DNA of 23,748 bases. Origin: JAEKLB01 sp050249235 (GTDB taxonomy: Bacteria; Actinomycetota; Acidimicrobiia; Acidimicrobiales; CADCSY01). Shown in pieces: positions 9,866-17,204 of this stretch. The notes under the pieces are model-generated. The model saw only the letters and a program-made list of their open reading frames with translations, was not told the origin of the DNA and did not search any database. The DNA is taken from contig JBFWQW010000038.1 in assembly GCA_050249235.1 (NCBI GenBank), forward strand, positions 1 through 23,748. The letters run 5' to 3'. Within the stretch, counting starts at the first letter, position 1, and the number at the start of each line of letters is the position of its first letter. A program made the position numbers and the translations under genes.

Positions 9866-9885
9866 AGGGCCGGGCCGACGGCCCT
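9866..9885 (+). terminator. Candidate hairpin after the DtxR-family gene
   Basis: AGGGCC-N8-GGCCCT lies 27 bases after the regulator stop and is followed by GGTCTTG. It has a short stem and no real T-run, so termination is only a possibility. Confidence 0.3.
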
Positions 9886-9980
9886 GGTCTTGCCGCCGCG
9901 GCCGGCCCGGAACGAGGGGCGCCCCGTCGGCGCGACGGTTCGCGGCTGCACCGACGGAGGTCGGTGGGCATCCGGTCGTG

Positions 9981-10036
9981 GCCCGACCCGACGGAGCCGA
10001 CCCGACGGCGCCGACCCGGCCGAGCCGGCCCGCCGA
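9981..10036. repeat. Degenerate ~14-bp tandem repeat between convergent genes
   Basis: Four decaying copies of a GCCGACCCGACGGA-like unit (15, 14, 14 and 13 bases) run through the spacer between the DtxR-family and helD stops. A GACCGCC/GGCGGTC inverted repeat (10042-10057) follows. The spacer 9839-10064 otherwise shows no gene. Confidence 0.45.
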
Positions 10037-10064
10037 GGCCTGACCGCCGGGGCGGTCGGGGCGA

Positions 10065-12194
10065 TCAGCGGAGCATCTCGGGGAGGGGCTCGGCGTGGAC
10101 CACGGCCAGGCGCTGGGTGGCCCGGGTGAGCGCCACGTAGAGCGAGCGCAGCCCCTGCGGCTCCTCCTCGACGATCCGGGCCGGCTCGACCACCACCACG
10201 GAATCGAGCTCGATGCCCTTCACCAGGCGGACCGGAACCAGGTTCACCTGGGCGTCGATGCCGGTGCGCTGGGCCTCGCCGTGGTCGACCCCGAGGGCGT
10301 CGAGGGCCCGGCCGATCGGCCCGACCAGCGAGTCGGGCACGACCACGGCCACGTTTCCCTCGCCGACCGCGTCGCGCTCGGCCGCGGCGATGCGGGCCAC
10401 GGACGCGCCCAGGTCGTCCGGCCCGGTGGCGACGACCACGGCCGGCCCGACACCCGTGCGCACGGCTCGGGGCGGCGTGAGGCCGGGAGCAGCCACGGCC
10501 AGCACCCGGTTGGCGAGGGTGAGGATCGACGCCGGCGTGCGGTAGCCGATGCTCAGCTCCCGCACCCGCGGGGGCCGCCGGGACGGCAGGTGGGCGAGCA
10601 CGTCGTCCCATCGCTGCGGGGCCCAGGGCCCGGTGGCCTGGGCGATGTCGCCCACCACCGTCATCGACCCGCCGAGCGAGCGCCTGGCCAGCATCCGCAG
10701 CTGCATCGGCGAGAGGTCCTGGGCCTCGTCGATCACGATGTGGCCGTAGGTGCGGACGTCGTCGTCGTCGTTGGTGCGGGGCCGGGGGCCGAGCAGCGAA
10801 CGGGCCTCGTCGAGCAGCGGCACGTCGGCCGCCGACCAGCGCCGGTCGTCGGCGTGCTCGCCCCGGGGCGTGGCCAGCGCGTCGACCTCGCCCTCGTCGA
10901 GCCCGTTGCGGGCGGCCAGCCGCAGCAGCGCCTTCGAGCCGAAGAGGTCCCGCAGCAGCTCGGCCGGTGACAGCACCGGCCACATCCGCTCGAGCGCGGC
11001 CCGGATGCGGTCGTCGTGGCGGAGCCGCTCGCGCACCGTCTCGGGGTCGAGCTCGGCGTGGGCGCTGGCCGCCAGCTCGGCGAACAGGGCGCCCTCGACG
11101 AAGCGGCGGCCGGCGTTGTGGGTGCGGACCCGGCGCCTGGCGGCCCGAACGATCCGGTCGCTGGCCTCGACGGTGCAGCGCAGCGACACCAGGCCGTAGC
11201 CGACGACGAGATCGTCACGGAGGGATCGCTGCCGGTCGCGCACGGCCTTGGCCAGCAGCGGCACCATGCGCAGGTCGCCCTTCACCAGGTTGGCCAGCGG
11301 CTCCCCCCGGTCGTCGCCGATGGGCTCCGGCACCAGGTCGGCCAACATGGCCAGCTCGACGCCGGCCTCGCCGAGCGAGGGCAGGACCCGCTCGATGTAG
11401 CGGAGGTAGAGGCGGTTGGGCCCAACGACCAGCACCCCCTGGTCCTCGAGCGGGAACCGGTGGGTGTAGAGGAGGTAGGCGGCCCGGTGCAGGGCGACCA
11501 CCGTCTTGCCGGTGCCGGGCCCGCCCTGGACGATCATCACCCCGGCCAGCTCCGAGCGGATGATCTCGTCCTGCTCGGACTGGATGGTCGCGACGATGTC
11601 GCCGAGGCGGCCGGTCCGGCCCTGCTCGAGGGCCGCCACCAGCGCCCCCCGGCCGACGACCTCGTCGCCGACCCCCATGTCGGTGCCGTCGCCGAAGTCG
11701 TCGGCGAAGCCGTCGACCCGGTCGCGGCCCAGGTGCTCGTCCTCGATGTCGAGGACGCGGCGACCCCGGGTGGCGAAGTGGCGCCGGAGCCGCAGGCCCA
11801 TGGGGTTGCGGCCCGTGGCCCGGTAGAACGGCTCGGCGACCGGTGCCCGCCAGTCGACGACGACCGGCTCCTGGTCGGCGTCGGCCACCGCCACCCGGCC
11901 GATGTAGAACCGCTCCGGCGCCCCGCCCGACCCGTTGTCGAGGTCGAGGTCGGGGTCGATCCGGCCGAACACCAGGGCGGCGTCGCCGAAGTCGAGCTGG
12001 GTGAGGCGGGCCCGGATGGCGTCCTCCACCATCTCGCTCTCGTAGCGGGCCTGGTGGGTGCCGCCCGGGCCGACCTCGGTGAGGCGTCGGAGCGAGATGG
12101 CCCGCTCCCTCGCCGCCTCGAGGCTGGCGTAGGCATGGTCGACGTAGGCCTGCTCAGCCTCGAGTTCGGGATGTGCGCCAGGGTTGGTGGCCAT
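10065..12194 (-). CDS. helD: HelD-type superfamily 1 ATPase that acts on RNA polymerase
   Basis: This 709-residue motor is close to the usual actinobacterial HelD length (about 700-760). The N-terminal 70 residues are helical and charged, fitting the coiled coil that enters the RNA polymerase secondary channel. A Q-box-like IQSEQDEIIRS (204-214) precedes Walker A GGPGTGKT (224-231). Walker B is IVIDEAQDL (486-494), motif III VVGDIAQATGPW (513-524), motif IV YRTPASIL, motif V LVKGIELDSVVVVE and motif VI VALTRA (687-692). Known HelD proteins strip and recycle stalled RNA polymerase, and some actinobacterial members (HelR) protect it from rifamycins. No antibiotic-responsive element is evident here. 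A UvrD-like DNA helicase is the less likely alternative, because the 1A/2A domains are interrupted in the HelD manner. Confidence 0.88.
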   Translation of the reverse strand: MATNPGAHPELEAEQAYVDHAYASLEAARERAISLRRLTEVGPGGTHQARYESEMVEDAIRARLTQLDFGDAALVFGRIDPDLDLDNGSGGAPERFYIGRVAVADADQEPVVVDWRAPVAEPFYRATGRNPMGLRLRRHFATRGRRVLDIEDEHLGRDRVDGFADDFGDGTDMGVGDEVVGRGALVAALEQGRTGRLGDIVATIQSEQDEIIRSELAGVMIVQGGPGTGKTVVALHRAAYLLYTHRFPLEDQGVLVVGPNRLYLRYIERVLPSLGEAGVELAMLADLVPEPIGDDRGEPLANLVKGDLRMVPLLAKAVRDRQRSLRDDLVVGYGLVSLRCTVEASDRIVRAARRRVRTHNAGRRFVEGALFAELAASAHAELDPETVRERLRHDDRIRAALERMWPVLSPAELLRDLFGSKALLRLAARNGLDEGEVDALATPRGEHADDRRWSAADVPLLDEARSLLGPRPRTNDDDDVRTYGHIVIDEAQDLSPMQLRMLARRSLGGSMTVVGDIAQATGPWAPQRWDDVLAHLPSRRPPRVRELSIGYRTPASILTLANRVLAVAAPGLTPPRAVRTGVGPAVVVATGPDDLGASVARIAAAERDAVGEGNVAVVVPDSLVGPIGRALDALGVDHGEAQRTGIDAQVNLVPVRLVKGIELDSVVVVEPARIVEEEPQGLRSLYVALTRATQRLAVVHAEPLPEMLR

Positions 12195-12234
12195 TGGTCC
12201 CTTCGCCCCCGACCGCCCGCCGGGGGGAGAGGAG

Positions 12235-12240
12235 AGCCTA
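12235..12240 (-). promoter_or_regulatory. -10 box TAGGCT for helD
   Basis: TAGGCT on the minus strand predicts a start near 12228 and a leader of about 34 bases ending in a weak GAAGGGA site before ATG 12194. Confidence 0.35.
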
Positions 12241-12291
12241 CCGGCCGTCGTGGGGCCCGCCAGGATCGTGCCCGACCGGCCCCACCAGCCC

Positions 12292-12894
12292 CTACGCGAC
12301 CTTCTCGACCCCGCCGTCGTCGGCGGCGACGTCGCCGTCGGCGGCCAGGGCGACCAGCTCGACCTCGAGCTCGATGCGCACCTTCTTGCCGACCAGGAAG
12401 CCGCCGGACTCGAGGGCGGCGTTCCACGTGAGGCCCCAGTCCTCGCGGTCGATCTCGGTCGACGCGCTGAACGCCGCCCGGCGCCCGCCCCACGGGTCGC
12501 CCCCGATGCCCTCGAAGGCGGCGTCGAGCACGACCGGTCGGGTCACGCCCCGGATGGTCAGGTCGCCGTCGACGAGCCAGCCTCGCCCGCCGGGGCGGAC
12601 CCGGGTCGACCGGAAGGTGAGGGCCGGGAAGGACTCGACGTCGAGGAAGTCGGCGCTGCGGAGGTGGGCGTCCCTCGCCTCGTCCCGGCTGTCGATCGAC
12701 GCCGCGTCGACGGTCACCTCGACGGACGAGTCCTCGGGCCGGTCGGCGACGCGGACGACGCCGTCGAAGGCCCGGAACCGGCCCCGGACCTTGGCCAGGC
12801 CGAGGTGGCGGACGGAGAAGCCGACCTCGGTGTGGCTGACGTCGACGGACCAGTCGCCGGGTGCGGGCAGGGCGTCGCGGGCGGGCTGGGACAT
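12292..12894 (-). CDS. YceI-family (lipocalin-like, polyisoprenoid-binding) protein
   Basis: This 200-residue protein has the YceI hallmarks. It opens with GDWSVDVSHTEVGFSVRHLG (about 13-32), followed by KVRGRFRAFDG, VTVDAASIDSRDEARDAHLRSADFLDVESFP (about 60-90), LTIRGVTRPV and DREDWGLTWNAALE. YceI proteins form a lipocalin-like barrel; bacterial members bind isoprenoid chains, and their roles are mostly stress- or envelope-linked. No signal peptide is visible, so this one is probably cytoplasmic. ATG 12894 has GAGGAGG seven bases upstream. It is divergent from marR across a 112-base region with three operator-like palindromes, two of which cover its promoter, so it is the likely regulated target of that MarR protein. 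The last 20 or so residues are a low-complexity Asp/Ala/Gly tail. Confidence 0.9.
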   Translation of the reverse strand: MSQPARDALPAPGDWSVDVSHTEVGFSVRHLGLAKVRGRFRAFDGVVRVADRPEDSSVEVTVDAASIDSRDEARDAHLRSADFLDVESFPALTFRSTRVRPGGRGWLVDGDLTIRGVTRPVVLDAAFEGIGGDPWGGRRAAFSASTEIDREDWGLTWNAALESGGFLVGKKVRIELEVELVALAADGDVAADDGGVEKVA

Positions 12895-12913
12895 GGGGGT
12901 TCCTCCTCAGTGG

Positions 12914-12925
12914 TTGCGGCCGCAG
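12914..12925. promoter_or_regulatory. Third, degenerate MarR-type operator (TTGC-N4-GCAG)
   Basis: TTGC-GGCC-GCAG matches the TTGC-N4-GCAA core of the other two sites except the last base. Its centre is 30 bases from the middle site. It lies in the predicted yceI leader, just ahead of the ribosome-binding site. Confidence 0.4.
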
Positions 12926-12938
12926 GTGTTGCGCCACA

Positions 12939-12960
12939 AGTGATTGCTCTCGCAATCACT
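12939..12960. promoter_or_regulatory. Perfect 22-bp palindrome, main MarR-type operator
   Basis: AGTGATTGC-TCTC-GCAATCACT is a perfect inverted repeat with 9-base arms. It covers the predicted yceI transcript start and overlaps its -10 box, as expected for a repressor site. Confidence 0.75.
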
Positions 12961-12986
12961 GTAGAGACAGATAGTTGCGATTGCAA
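12958..12986 (-). promoter_or_regulatory. yceI promoter (TTGCAA-17-TACAGT)
   Basis: On the minus strand TTGCAA (12986-12981) and TACAGT (12963-12958) are separated by 17 bases, an ideal sigma-70-type spacing. The start would be near 12951, giving a leader of about 57 bases with GAGGAGG. The -35 lies in the right-hand operator and the -10 touches the middle one. Confidence 0.55.
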
Positions 12987-12987
12987 C
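12974..12987. promoter_or_regulatory. 14-bp palindrome, MarR-type operator at the marR promoter
   Basis: GTTGC-GATT-GCAAC is a perfect inverted repeat with the same TTGC-N4-GCAA core, centred 31 bases from the middle site. It overlaps the -35 regions of both marR and yceI. Confidence 0.65.
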
Positions 12988-12994
12988 CAGTCGC

Positions 12995-13000
12995 TACGCT
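12995..13000 (+). promoter_or_regulatory. -10 box TACGCT, leaderless promoter of marR
   Basis: TACGCT is followed by exactly six bases and GTG 13007. The expected -35 position (12972-12977) falls inside an operator palindrome, which suggests autoregulation. Confidence 0.6.
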
Positions 13001-13006
13001 GCCCCC

Positions 13007-13444
13007 GTGGCCGAGCCCTGGGACGACCCGATCATCACGACCTTCGGGATGCTCCACGAGGCCCACGCCGCCGTGCTGGCCGACGTGTCCCGCGACCTCG
13101 AGGCGATGGCCGGCATCCCCCTGCCCTGGTACGAGGTGCTGCTCAGACTGGCCCGCAGCCCGGAGCAGCGGCTCCGCATGGCCGAGCTGGCCCACCAGGT
13201 CGGCCTCAGCACGAGCGGGCTGACCCGGCTGGTCGACCGGGTGGAGGAGGCCGGCTACGTCGCCCGCCAGTCCTGCACGGACGACCGGCGGGGCGCCTTC
13301 GCGGTCCTCACGCCGGCCGGCCAGGAGATCCTCCGTGGCTCGCTCCCCCAGCACGTCGAGTCGCTGCGCCGGCGGGTCGCCGCCCCGCTCGGCGCCGACG
13401 CCGACCGGCTCACCGAGCTCCTCCGCGCCCTGCGCGACGCGTGA
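13007..13444 (+). CDS. MarR-family transcriptional regulator
   Basis: This 145-residue protein has the MarR winged-helix layout. LPWYEVLLRLARSPEQRLRMAELAHQVGLSTSGLTRLVDRVEEAGYVAR (about 39-87) contains helices 3-5, and the wing is DDRRGAFAVLTPAG (about 92-105). Flanking helices (1-30 and 106-144) should form the dimer interface. One cysteine, Cys90, lies at the start of the wing, and a redox-sensing role is conceivable but unsupported. The GTG start is leaderless. Divergent orientation to yceI, with palindromic sites between, suggests it represses yceI and itself. The inducing ligand is unknown; phenolic or lipophilic compounds are usual for the family. Confidence 0.92.
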   Translation: MAEPWDDPIITTFGMLHEAHAAVLADVSRDLEAMAGIPLPWYEVLLRLARSPEQRLRMAELAHQVGLSTSGLTRLVDRVEEAGYVARQSCTDDRRGAFAVLTPAGQEILRGSLPQHVESLRRRVAAPLGADADRLTELLRALRDA

Positions 13445-13457
13445 GCCTCGACGCCGG

Positions 13458-13712
13458 TCAGCGGCCCGGGTCCTCGCCCACCTCCCGCAGGGCGTCGGCG
13501 AGCGCGCCCCGCAGCCGCCGGGCGCCGTCCGCGTCGAGGTGGGCCACCACCCCGTAGCCGGCCCGGCCCACGTCCTCGAGCGTCAGCGACACCCGCAGGT
13601 CGGCGCAGGCGTCGCAGTCGTCGAGCAGCTGCACCATCCACGACGCCGGCACCTTGTCGTCGTCGTCGCCGGCGGGATGGGCATCGGTGGCATCGTCGAT
13701 CGATCGGCGCAT
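13458..13712 (-). CDS. Small acidic hypothetical protein
   Basis: This 84-residue frame has nearly all third positions G or C, which favours a real gene. The first 25 residues are Asp-rich and low in complexity. The rest (WMVQLLDDCDACADLRVSLTLEDVGRAGYGVVAHLDADGARRLRGALADALREVG) reads as two beta strands, a turn and an amphipathic helix, with a paired Cys motif CDAC near 34-37. No family is recognised. It is divergent from hemE across 106 bases and converges on marR with a 13-base gap. A CAGCAT hexamer lies six bases before ATG 13712 and could act as a weak leaderless -10. A role in haem synthesis is not supported beyond position. Confidence 0.6.
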   Translation of the reverse strand: MRRSIDDATDAHPAGDDDDKVPASWMVQLLDDCDACADLRVSLTLEDVGRAGYGVVAHLDADGARRLRGALADALREVGEDPGR

Positions 13713-13806
13713 CGCCGAATGCTGCCAGGACCGCGCCACGGTGCCCCGCCGGGCGGTCCACGCCGGGGCGTGCCCGCCCGCCTGCGTCCCCGGGCGGAGC
13801 GGCTCG

Positions 13807-13812
13807 TACTGT
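13807..13812 (+). promoter_or_regulatory. -10 box TACTGT, leaderless promoter of the hem operon
   Basis: TACTGT is followed by exactly six bases and GTG 13819, with no ribosome-binding site between. It probably drives hemE, hemH, hemY and the sortase gene. Confidence 0.55.
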
Positions 13813-13818
13813 CGTGGC

Positions 13819-14850
13819 GTGCCCGACGAGCTCCCGCCCTTCCTCGCCGCCTGCCGTCGGCTGCCGACCACCCGCCGGCCGGTCTGGTTCATGCGCCAGG
13901 CGGGCCGTTCGCTCCCGGAGTACCGGGCCCTGCGCGAGCGCCACCCCGCCTTCGACAGCGTGATCCGGGCGCCCGAGCTGGCCACCGAGGTGACGCTGCA
14001 GCCCGTCCGCCGGCTCGGCGTCGACGCCGCCATCCTCTTCAGCGACATCATGACGCCGGTCCAGTCGATCGTGCCCGGTGTCGGCATCCACCCCGGCCTG
14101 GGCCCGGTCGTCGACCAGCCCTTCCGCACCCGGGCCGACCTCGAGCGGCTGCGGCCCATCGAGCCGGAGGTCGACCTTCCCTACGTCCTCGAGACGGTGC
14201 GGAACCTCCGCGAGGAGCTGCCCGCCGACGTCCCCCTGATCGGCTTCGCCGGCGCGCCCTTCACCGTGGCCAGCTACCTCGTCGAGGGCGGCAAGTCGAA
14301 CGACTACCGGCGCACGAAGGCGCTGATGTACGGCGAGCCCGAGCTCTGGGCCGAGCTGGCCGGCCGCCTGGCCGACATCGCCCTGGCCACGCTGCGGGCC
14401 CAGGTCGCGGCCGGCGCCCAAGCCGTCCAGCTGTTCGACTCCTGGGTCGGCACCCTGTCCGCCGACGACTACCGCCGCCACGTGCTGCCGGCCTCGTCCC
14501 GGATCTTCGCCGGCCTGGCCGACACCGGCGTTCCCCGCATCCACTTCGGTGTCGGCACGTCCCACCTGATCGGGCTCCTGGCCGAGGCCGGCGCCGACGT
14601 GGTGGGCGTCGACTGGCGCACCCCGCTCGCCACGGCCCGGACGCTCGTCGGCGAGCGGGCCGTCCAGGGCAACCTCGACCCGACCGTCCTCTTCGCCCCG
14701 CCCGACGTGGTCGAGGCCCGCACCCGGGCCGTCCTCGCCGACGCCGGCGACGAGCCCGGCCACGTCTTCAACCTCGGCTGGGGCGTGCTGCCCGACACCG
14801 ACCCGGACGTGCTCGCCCGGGTCGTCGAGCTCGTGCACGGGGAGGCCTGA
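13819..14850 (+). CDS. hemE: Uroporphyrinogen III decarboxylase
   Basis: HemE (343 residues, normal length) removes the four acetate carboxyls of uroporphyrinogen III to give coproporphyrinogen III in the cytoplasm. Signature motifs are PVWFMRQAGRSLPEYR with Arg26 and Arg30, ILFSDIMTP with Asp76, GFAGAPFTVASYLVEGG, LFDSWVGTLS, HFGVGTSHLI and VQGNLDPTVLF. In the C-terminal signature, usually FNLGHG, the sequence reads FNLGWG (Trp321), replacing a widely conserved His. The start is GTG 13819, set by a leaderless -10 box; an upstream in-frame ATG would add an unrelated tail across the promoter. It is the first gene of a hemE-hemH-hemY-sortase run; hemH begins three bases after its stop. Confidence 0.96.
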   Translation: MPDELPPFLAACRRLPTTRRPVWFMRQAGRSLPEYRALRERHPAFDSVIRAPELATEVTLQPVRRLGVDAAILFSDIMTPVQSIVPGVGIHPGLGPVVDQPFRTRADLERLRPIEPEVDLPYVLETVRNLREELPADVPLIGFAGAPFTVASYLVEGGKSNDYRRTKALMYGEPELWAELAGRLADIALATLRAQVAAGAQAVQLFDSWVGTLSADDYRRHVLPASSRIFAGLADTGVPRIHFGVGTSHLIGLLAEAGADVVGVDWRTPLATARTLVGERAVQGNLDPTVLFAPPDVVEARTRAVLADAGDEPGHVFNLGWGVLPDTDPDVLARVVELVHGEA

Positions 14851-14853
14851 CCC

Positions 14854-15810
14854 GTGGCCGGCGGGCGGGCCGAGGAGGGCGTGCTCGTGCTCGCCTACGG
14901 GACCCCGCGTGGCCCCGACGAGGTCGAGGCCTACTACACGGACATCCGCCGGGGCCGGCCCCCGACCCCCGAGCAGCTCGCCGACCTGGTCCGCCGCTAC
15001 CACGCCATCGGCGGGGTCTCGCCGCTGCGGGCCCGCACGGAGGCCCAGCGGGCCGGCCTCGACGCCGCCCTGGCCGAGCTCGAGCCCGGCCGCTTCCGTG
15101 TCGTCGCCGGCTTCAAGCACGCCCGGCCGTCGATCGAGGACGCCGTCGACGAGCTGGCCGACGCCGGGGTGGCGGCGATGACCGCGGTCGTCCTCGCCCC
15201 CCACTACAGCGCCCTGTCGGTCGGCGGGTACCTCGCGCGGGCCGGCGACCGGGCCGGCGAGCGGGGCGTGGCGTTCGGTGCGGTCGAGTCCTGGCACCTC
15301 GACGGGGCCTACGTGCGCTTCCTCGCCGCCGCCGTCGCCGAGGGCGTCGAGGCGCTCCCTTCCCGCACCGCCTGCCTGTTCACGGCCCACTCCCTGCCGG
15401 CCCGGATCCTCGACACCGGCGACCCGTACCCCGCCCAGCTCCGGGAGACCGCCGCCGCCGTCGCCTCCGTGGTCGGCCTGCCCGAGGCGGTCGGGGACGG
15501 GCCGGGCTGGCGGACGGGGTGGCAGAGCGCGGGCCGCACCCCCGAGCCCTGGCTCGGCCCCGACCTGGGCACCCTCGTCCGCGATCTCGCCGCCGGCGGG
15601 GCCGTCGACGGGATCCTCGTCATCCCGTGCGGGTTCGTGGCCGATCATCTCGAGGTGCTGTACGACGTGGACATCGAGGCCCGCCGGGTCGCCGCCGAGG
15701 CCGGGCTGGCCTTCGCCCGGACGCCCGTCGTGAACGCCGACCAGGCCGTCCTCGCCGGGCTGGCCGCCCGGGTGCGGGCCGCGGCCGACGCCGTGGCGGT
15801 GGGGCGGTGA
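14854..15810 (+). CDS. hemH: Ferrochelatase (probably coproporphyrin ferrochelatase)
   Basis: This 318-residue enzyme inserts Fe2+ into a porphyrin. Key motifs are LVLAYGTPRGPDEV near the N-terminus, the catalytic histidine in FTAHSLP (His179), WQSAGRTPEPWLGPDL (about 223-238) and PCGFVADHLEVLYDVDIEA with metal-handling Glu267. In Actinobacteria the usual substrate is coproporphyrin III (CpfC activity), followed by HemQ/ChdC, which is not in the window. Many actinobacterial ferrochelatases hold a [2Fe-2S] cluster with C-terminal cysteines; here the protein ends in Ala/Arg-rich residues without any, so a cluster is unlikely. GTG 14854 has GGAGG eight bases upstream and follows hemE by three bases. 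The stop overlaps the hemY start (GTGA). Confidence 0.95.
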   Translation: MAGGRAEEGVLVLAYGTPRGPDEVEAYYTDIRRGRPPTPEQLADLVRRYHAIGGVSPLRARTEAQRAGLDAALAELEPGRFRVVAGFKHARPSIEDAVDELADAGVAAMTAVVLAPHYSALSVGGYLARAGDRAGERGVAFGAVESWHLDGAYVRFLAAAVAEGVEALPSRTACLFTAHSLPARILDTGDPYPAQLRETAAAVASVVGLPEAVGDGPGWRTGWQSAGRTPEPWLGPDLGTLVRDLAAGGAVDGILVIPCGFVADHLEVLYDVDIEARRVAAEAGLAFARTPVVNADQAVLAGLAARVRAAADAVAVGR

Positions 15811-17204
15811 AGGTCGCCGTCGTCGGGGCCGGCATCGCCGGGCTCTCGGCCGCCCACGACCTGGCGGCCGGGGGCGACGAGGTGGTGGTGCTCGAGGCGT
15901 CCGACCATGCCGGCGGGAAGCTCCACGCCGTGCCCTTCGCCGGCGTTGACCTCGAGACAGCCGCCGACTCGTTCGTCGCCCGCCGGCCCGAGGCCGTCGA
16001 CCTCTGCCACGAGCTCGGCCTGGGCGGCGAGCTGGTCGGCCCGTCCGAGACCTCGGCCTACCTGTACACACGCGGCACCCTCCGCCGGATGCCGGCCGGA
16101 TCGGTCCTCGGCGTGCCGACCGACTTCACGGCCCTGCGCCGCTCCGGCGTGCTGTCACGGCGGGGGGCGGCCCGGGCCTCCCTCGAGCCGCGACTCCCCG
16201 GTCGGCCGCTCCGCGGCGACGCCGCCGTCGGCGAGCTGGTCGGCCGGCGGTACGGGCGTGAGGTGGCGGCCCGGCTCGTCGACCCCCTCGTCGGGGGCAT
16301 CAACGCCGGGCACGTCGACCGGCTGTCGATCGACGTCGCCGCGCCGCAGCTGGCCGCCGCCGCCCGGCGGGACGGCTCGATGACCCGAGCCCTGCGGGAG
16401 ACCGCCGCGTCGGCGCCCCGCCCGGCGGCGGGCGGGGCGGCCCCGCCCGTGTTCCTCACCTTGCCCGGGGGGTTGGGACGCCTGATCGACGCCCTCGTGG
16501 CGTCCGTCGAGGCCAACGGCGGCGCGGTGCACACCGGCTGCGCCGTCGAGCGGCTGGTGCCCGACGGCGGCGGCTACCTCGTGGACGACGGCTCCCCCGA
16601 CGGCCTCGCCGTCGACGGCGTGGTGCTGGCCGGTCCGGCGTGGGTGTCGGCCAGGCTGCTCAGCGGGCTGGCGCCGGCGCCGGCCGCCGTGCTGGCGTCG
16701 GTCGAGCACGCCTCGGTCGCCCTGGTGACGATGGCCTTCGACGAGGCGTCGGTCACCCGGGCCCTCGACGCCAGCGGCTTCGTCGTCCCCCGCCCGGAGG
16801 GGCTCACGATGACCGGCTGCACCTGGGCCGACCGCAAGTGGGGCCATCTCCGGCGCCCCGGCCAGGTGCTCATGCGGGTGTCGGCCGGGCGGGTCGACAA
16901 CGACGACGCCGCCCTTCCCGACGACGAGCTCGTCGACCGCCTGCGGTCCGACCTCGCCACCACCATGGGCTTGCGGGCGGCCCCCACGGCGCTGCGCATC
17001 CACCGCTGGCCCCGCTCGTTCCCCCAGTTCTCACCGGGCCACCTCTCCCGGATGGCGCGGGCGCTCGACGAGCTGTCGACCCTCCGACCCGGCCTCACGG
17101 TGGCCGGTGCCGCCCTCGCCGGGGTCGGCGTCCCGGCCTGCATCGGCACGGGACGGGCGGCCGCGGCCCGGCTCCGGACCGGCGCCGGGAGGACGACGGC
17201 GTGA
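15807..17204 (+). CDS. hemY: Coproporphyrinogen III / protoporphyrinogen oxidase (HemY type)
   Basis: This 465-residue FAD enzyme takes six electrons from the porphyrinogen, using O2. The N-terminus VAVVGAGIAGLSAAHDLAAGG with VVVLEAS (about 3-34) is the dinucleotide-binding motif, followed by HAGGKL. DPLVGGINAGHVDRLSI (about 162-178) and PPVFLTLPGGLGRLIDAL are family landmarks, and the C-terminal GVGVPACIGTG is the second FAD contact. In monoderm actinobacteria this enzyme normally makes coproporphyrin III (CgoX). Start GTG 15807 overlaps the hemH stop by four bases; the stop overlaps the sortase start by four. The protein is probably cytoplasmic and membrane-associated. Assignment is secure; substrate preference follows from family knowledge. 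Confidence 0.94.
   Translation: MKVAVVGAGIAGLSAAHDLAAGGDEVVVLEASDHAGGKLHAVPFAGVDLETAADSFVARRPEAVDLCHELGLGGELVGPSETSAYLYTRGTLRRMPAGSVLGVPTDFTALRRSGVLSRRGAARASLEPRLPGRPLRGDAAVGELVGRRYGREVAARLVDPLVGGINAGHVDRLSIDVAAPQLAAAARRDGSMTRALRETAASAPRPAAGGAAPPVFLTLPGGLGRLIDALVASVEANGGAVHTGCAVERLVPDGGGYLVDDGSPDGLAVDGVVLAGPAWVSARLLSGLAPAPAAVLASVEHASVALVTMAFDEASVTRALDASGFVVPRPEGLTMTGCTWADRKWGHLRRPGQVLMRVSAGRVDNDDAALPDDELVDRLRSDLATTMGLRAAPTALRIHRWPRSFPQFSPGHLSRMARALDELSTLRPGLTVAGAALAGVGVPACIGTGRAAAARLRTGAGRTTA

Noticed and set aside
13255..16071. Long minus-strand open frame (938 codons) opposite marR, hemE and hemH
   Set aside because: It runs across several real genes and their promoters; composition is typical antisense shadow of high-GC coding DNA.
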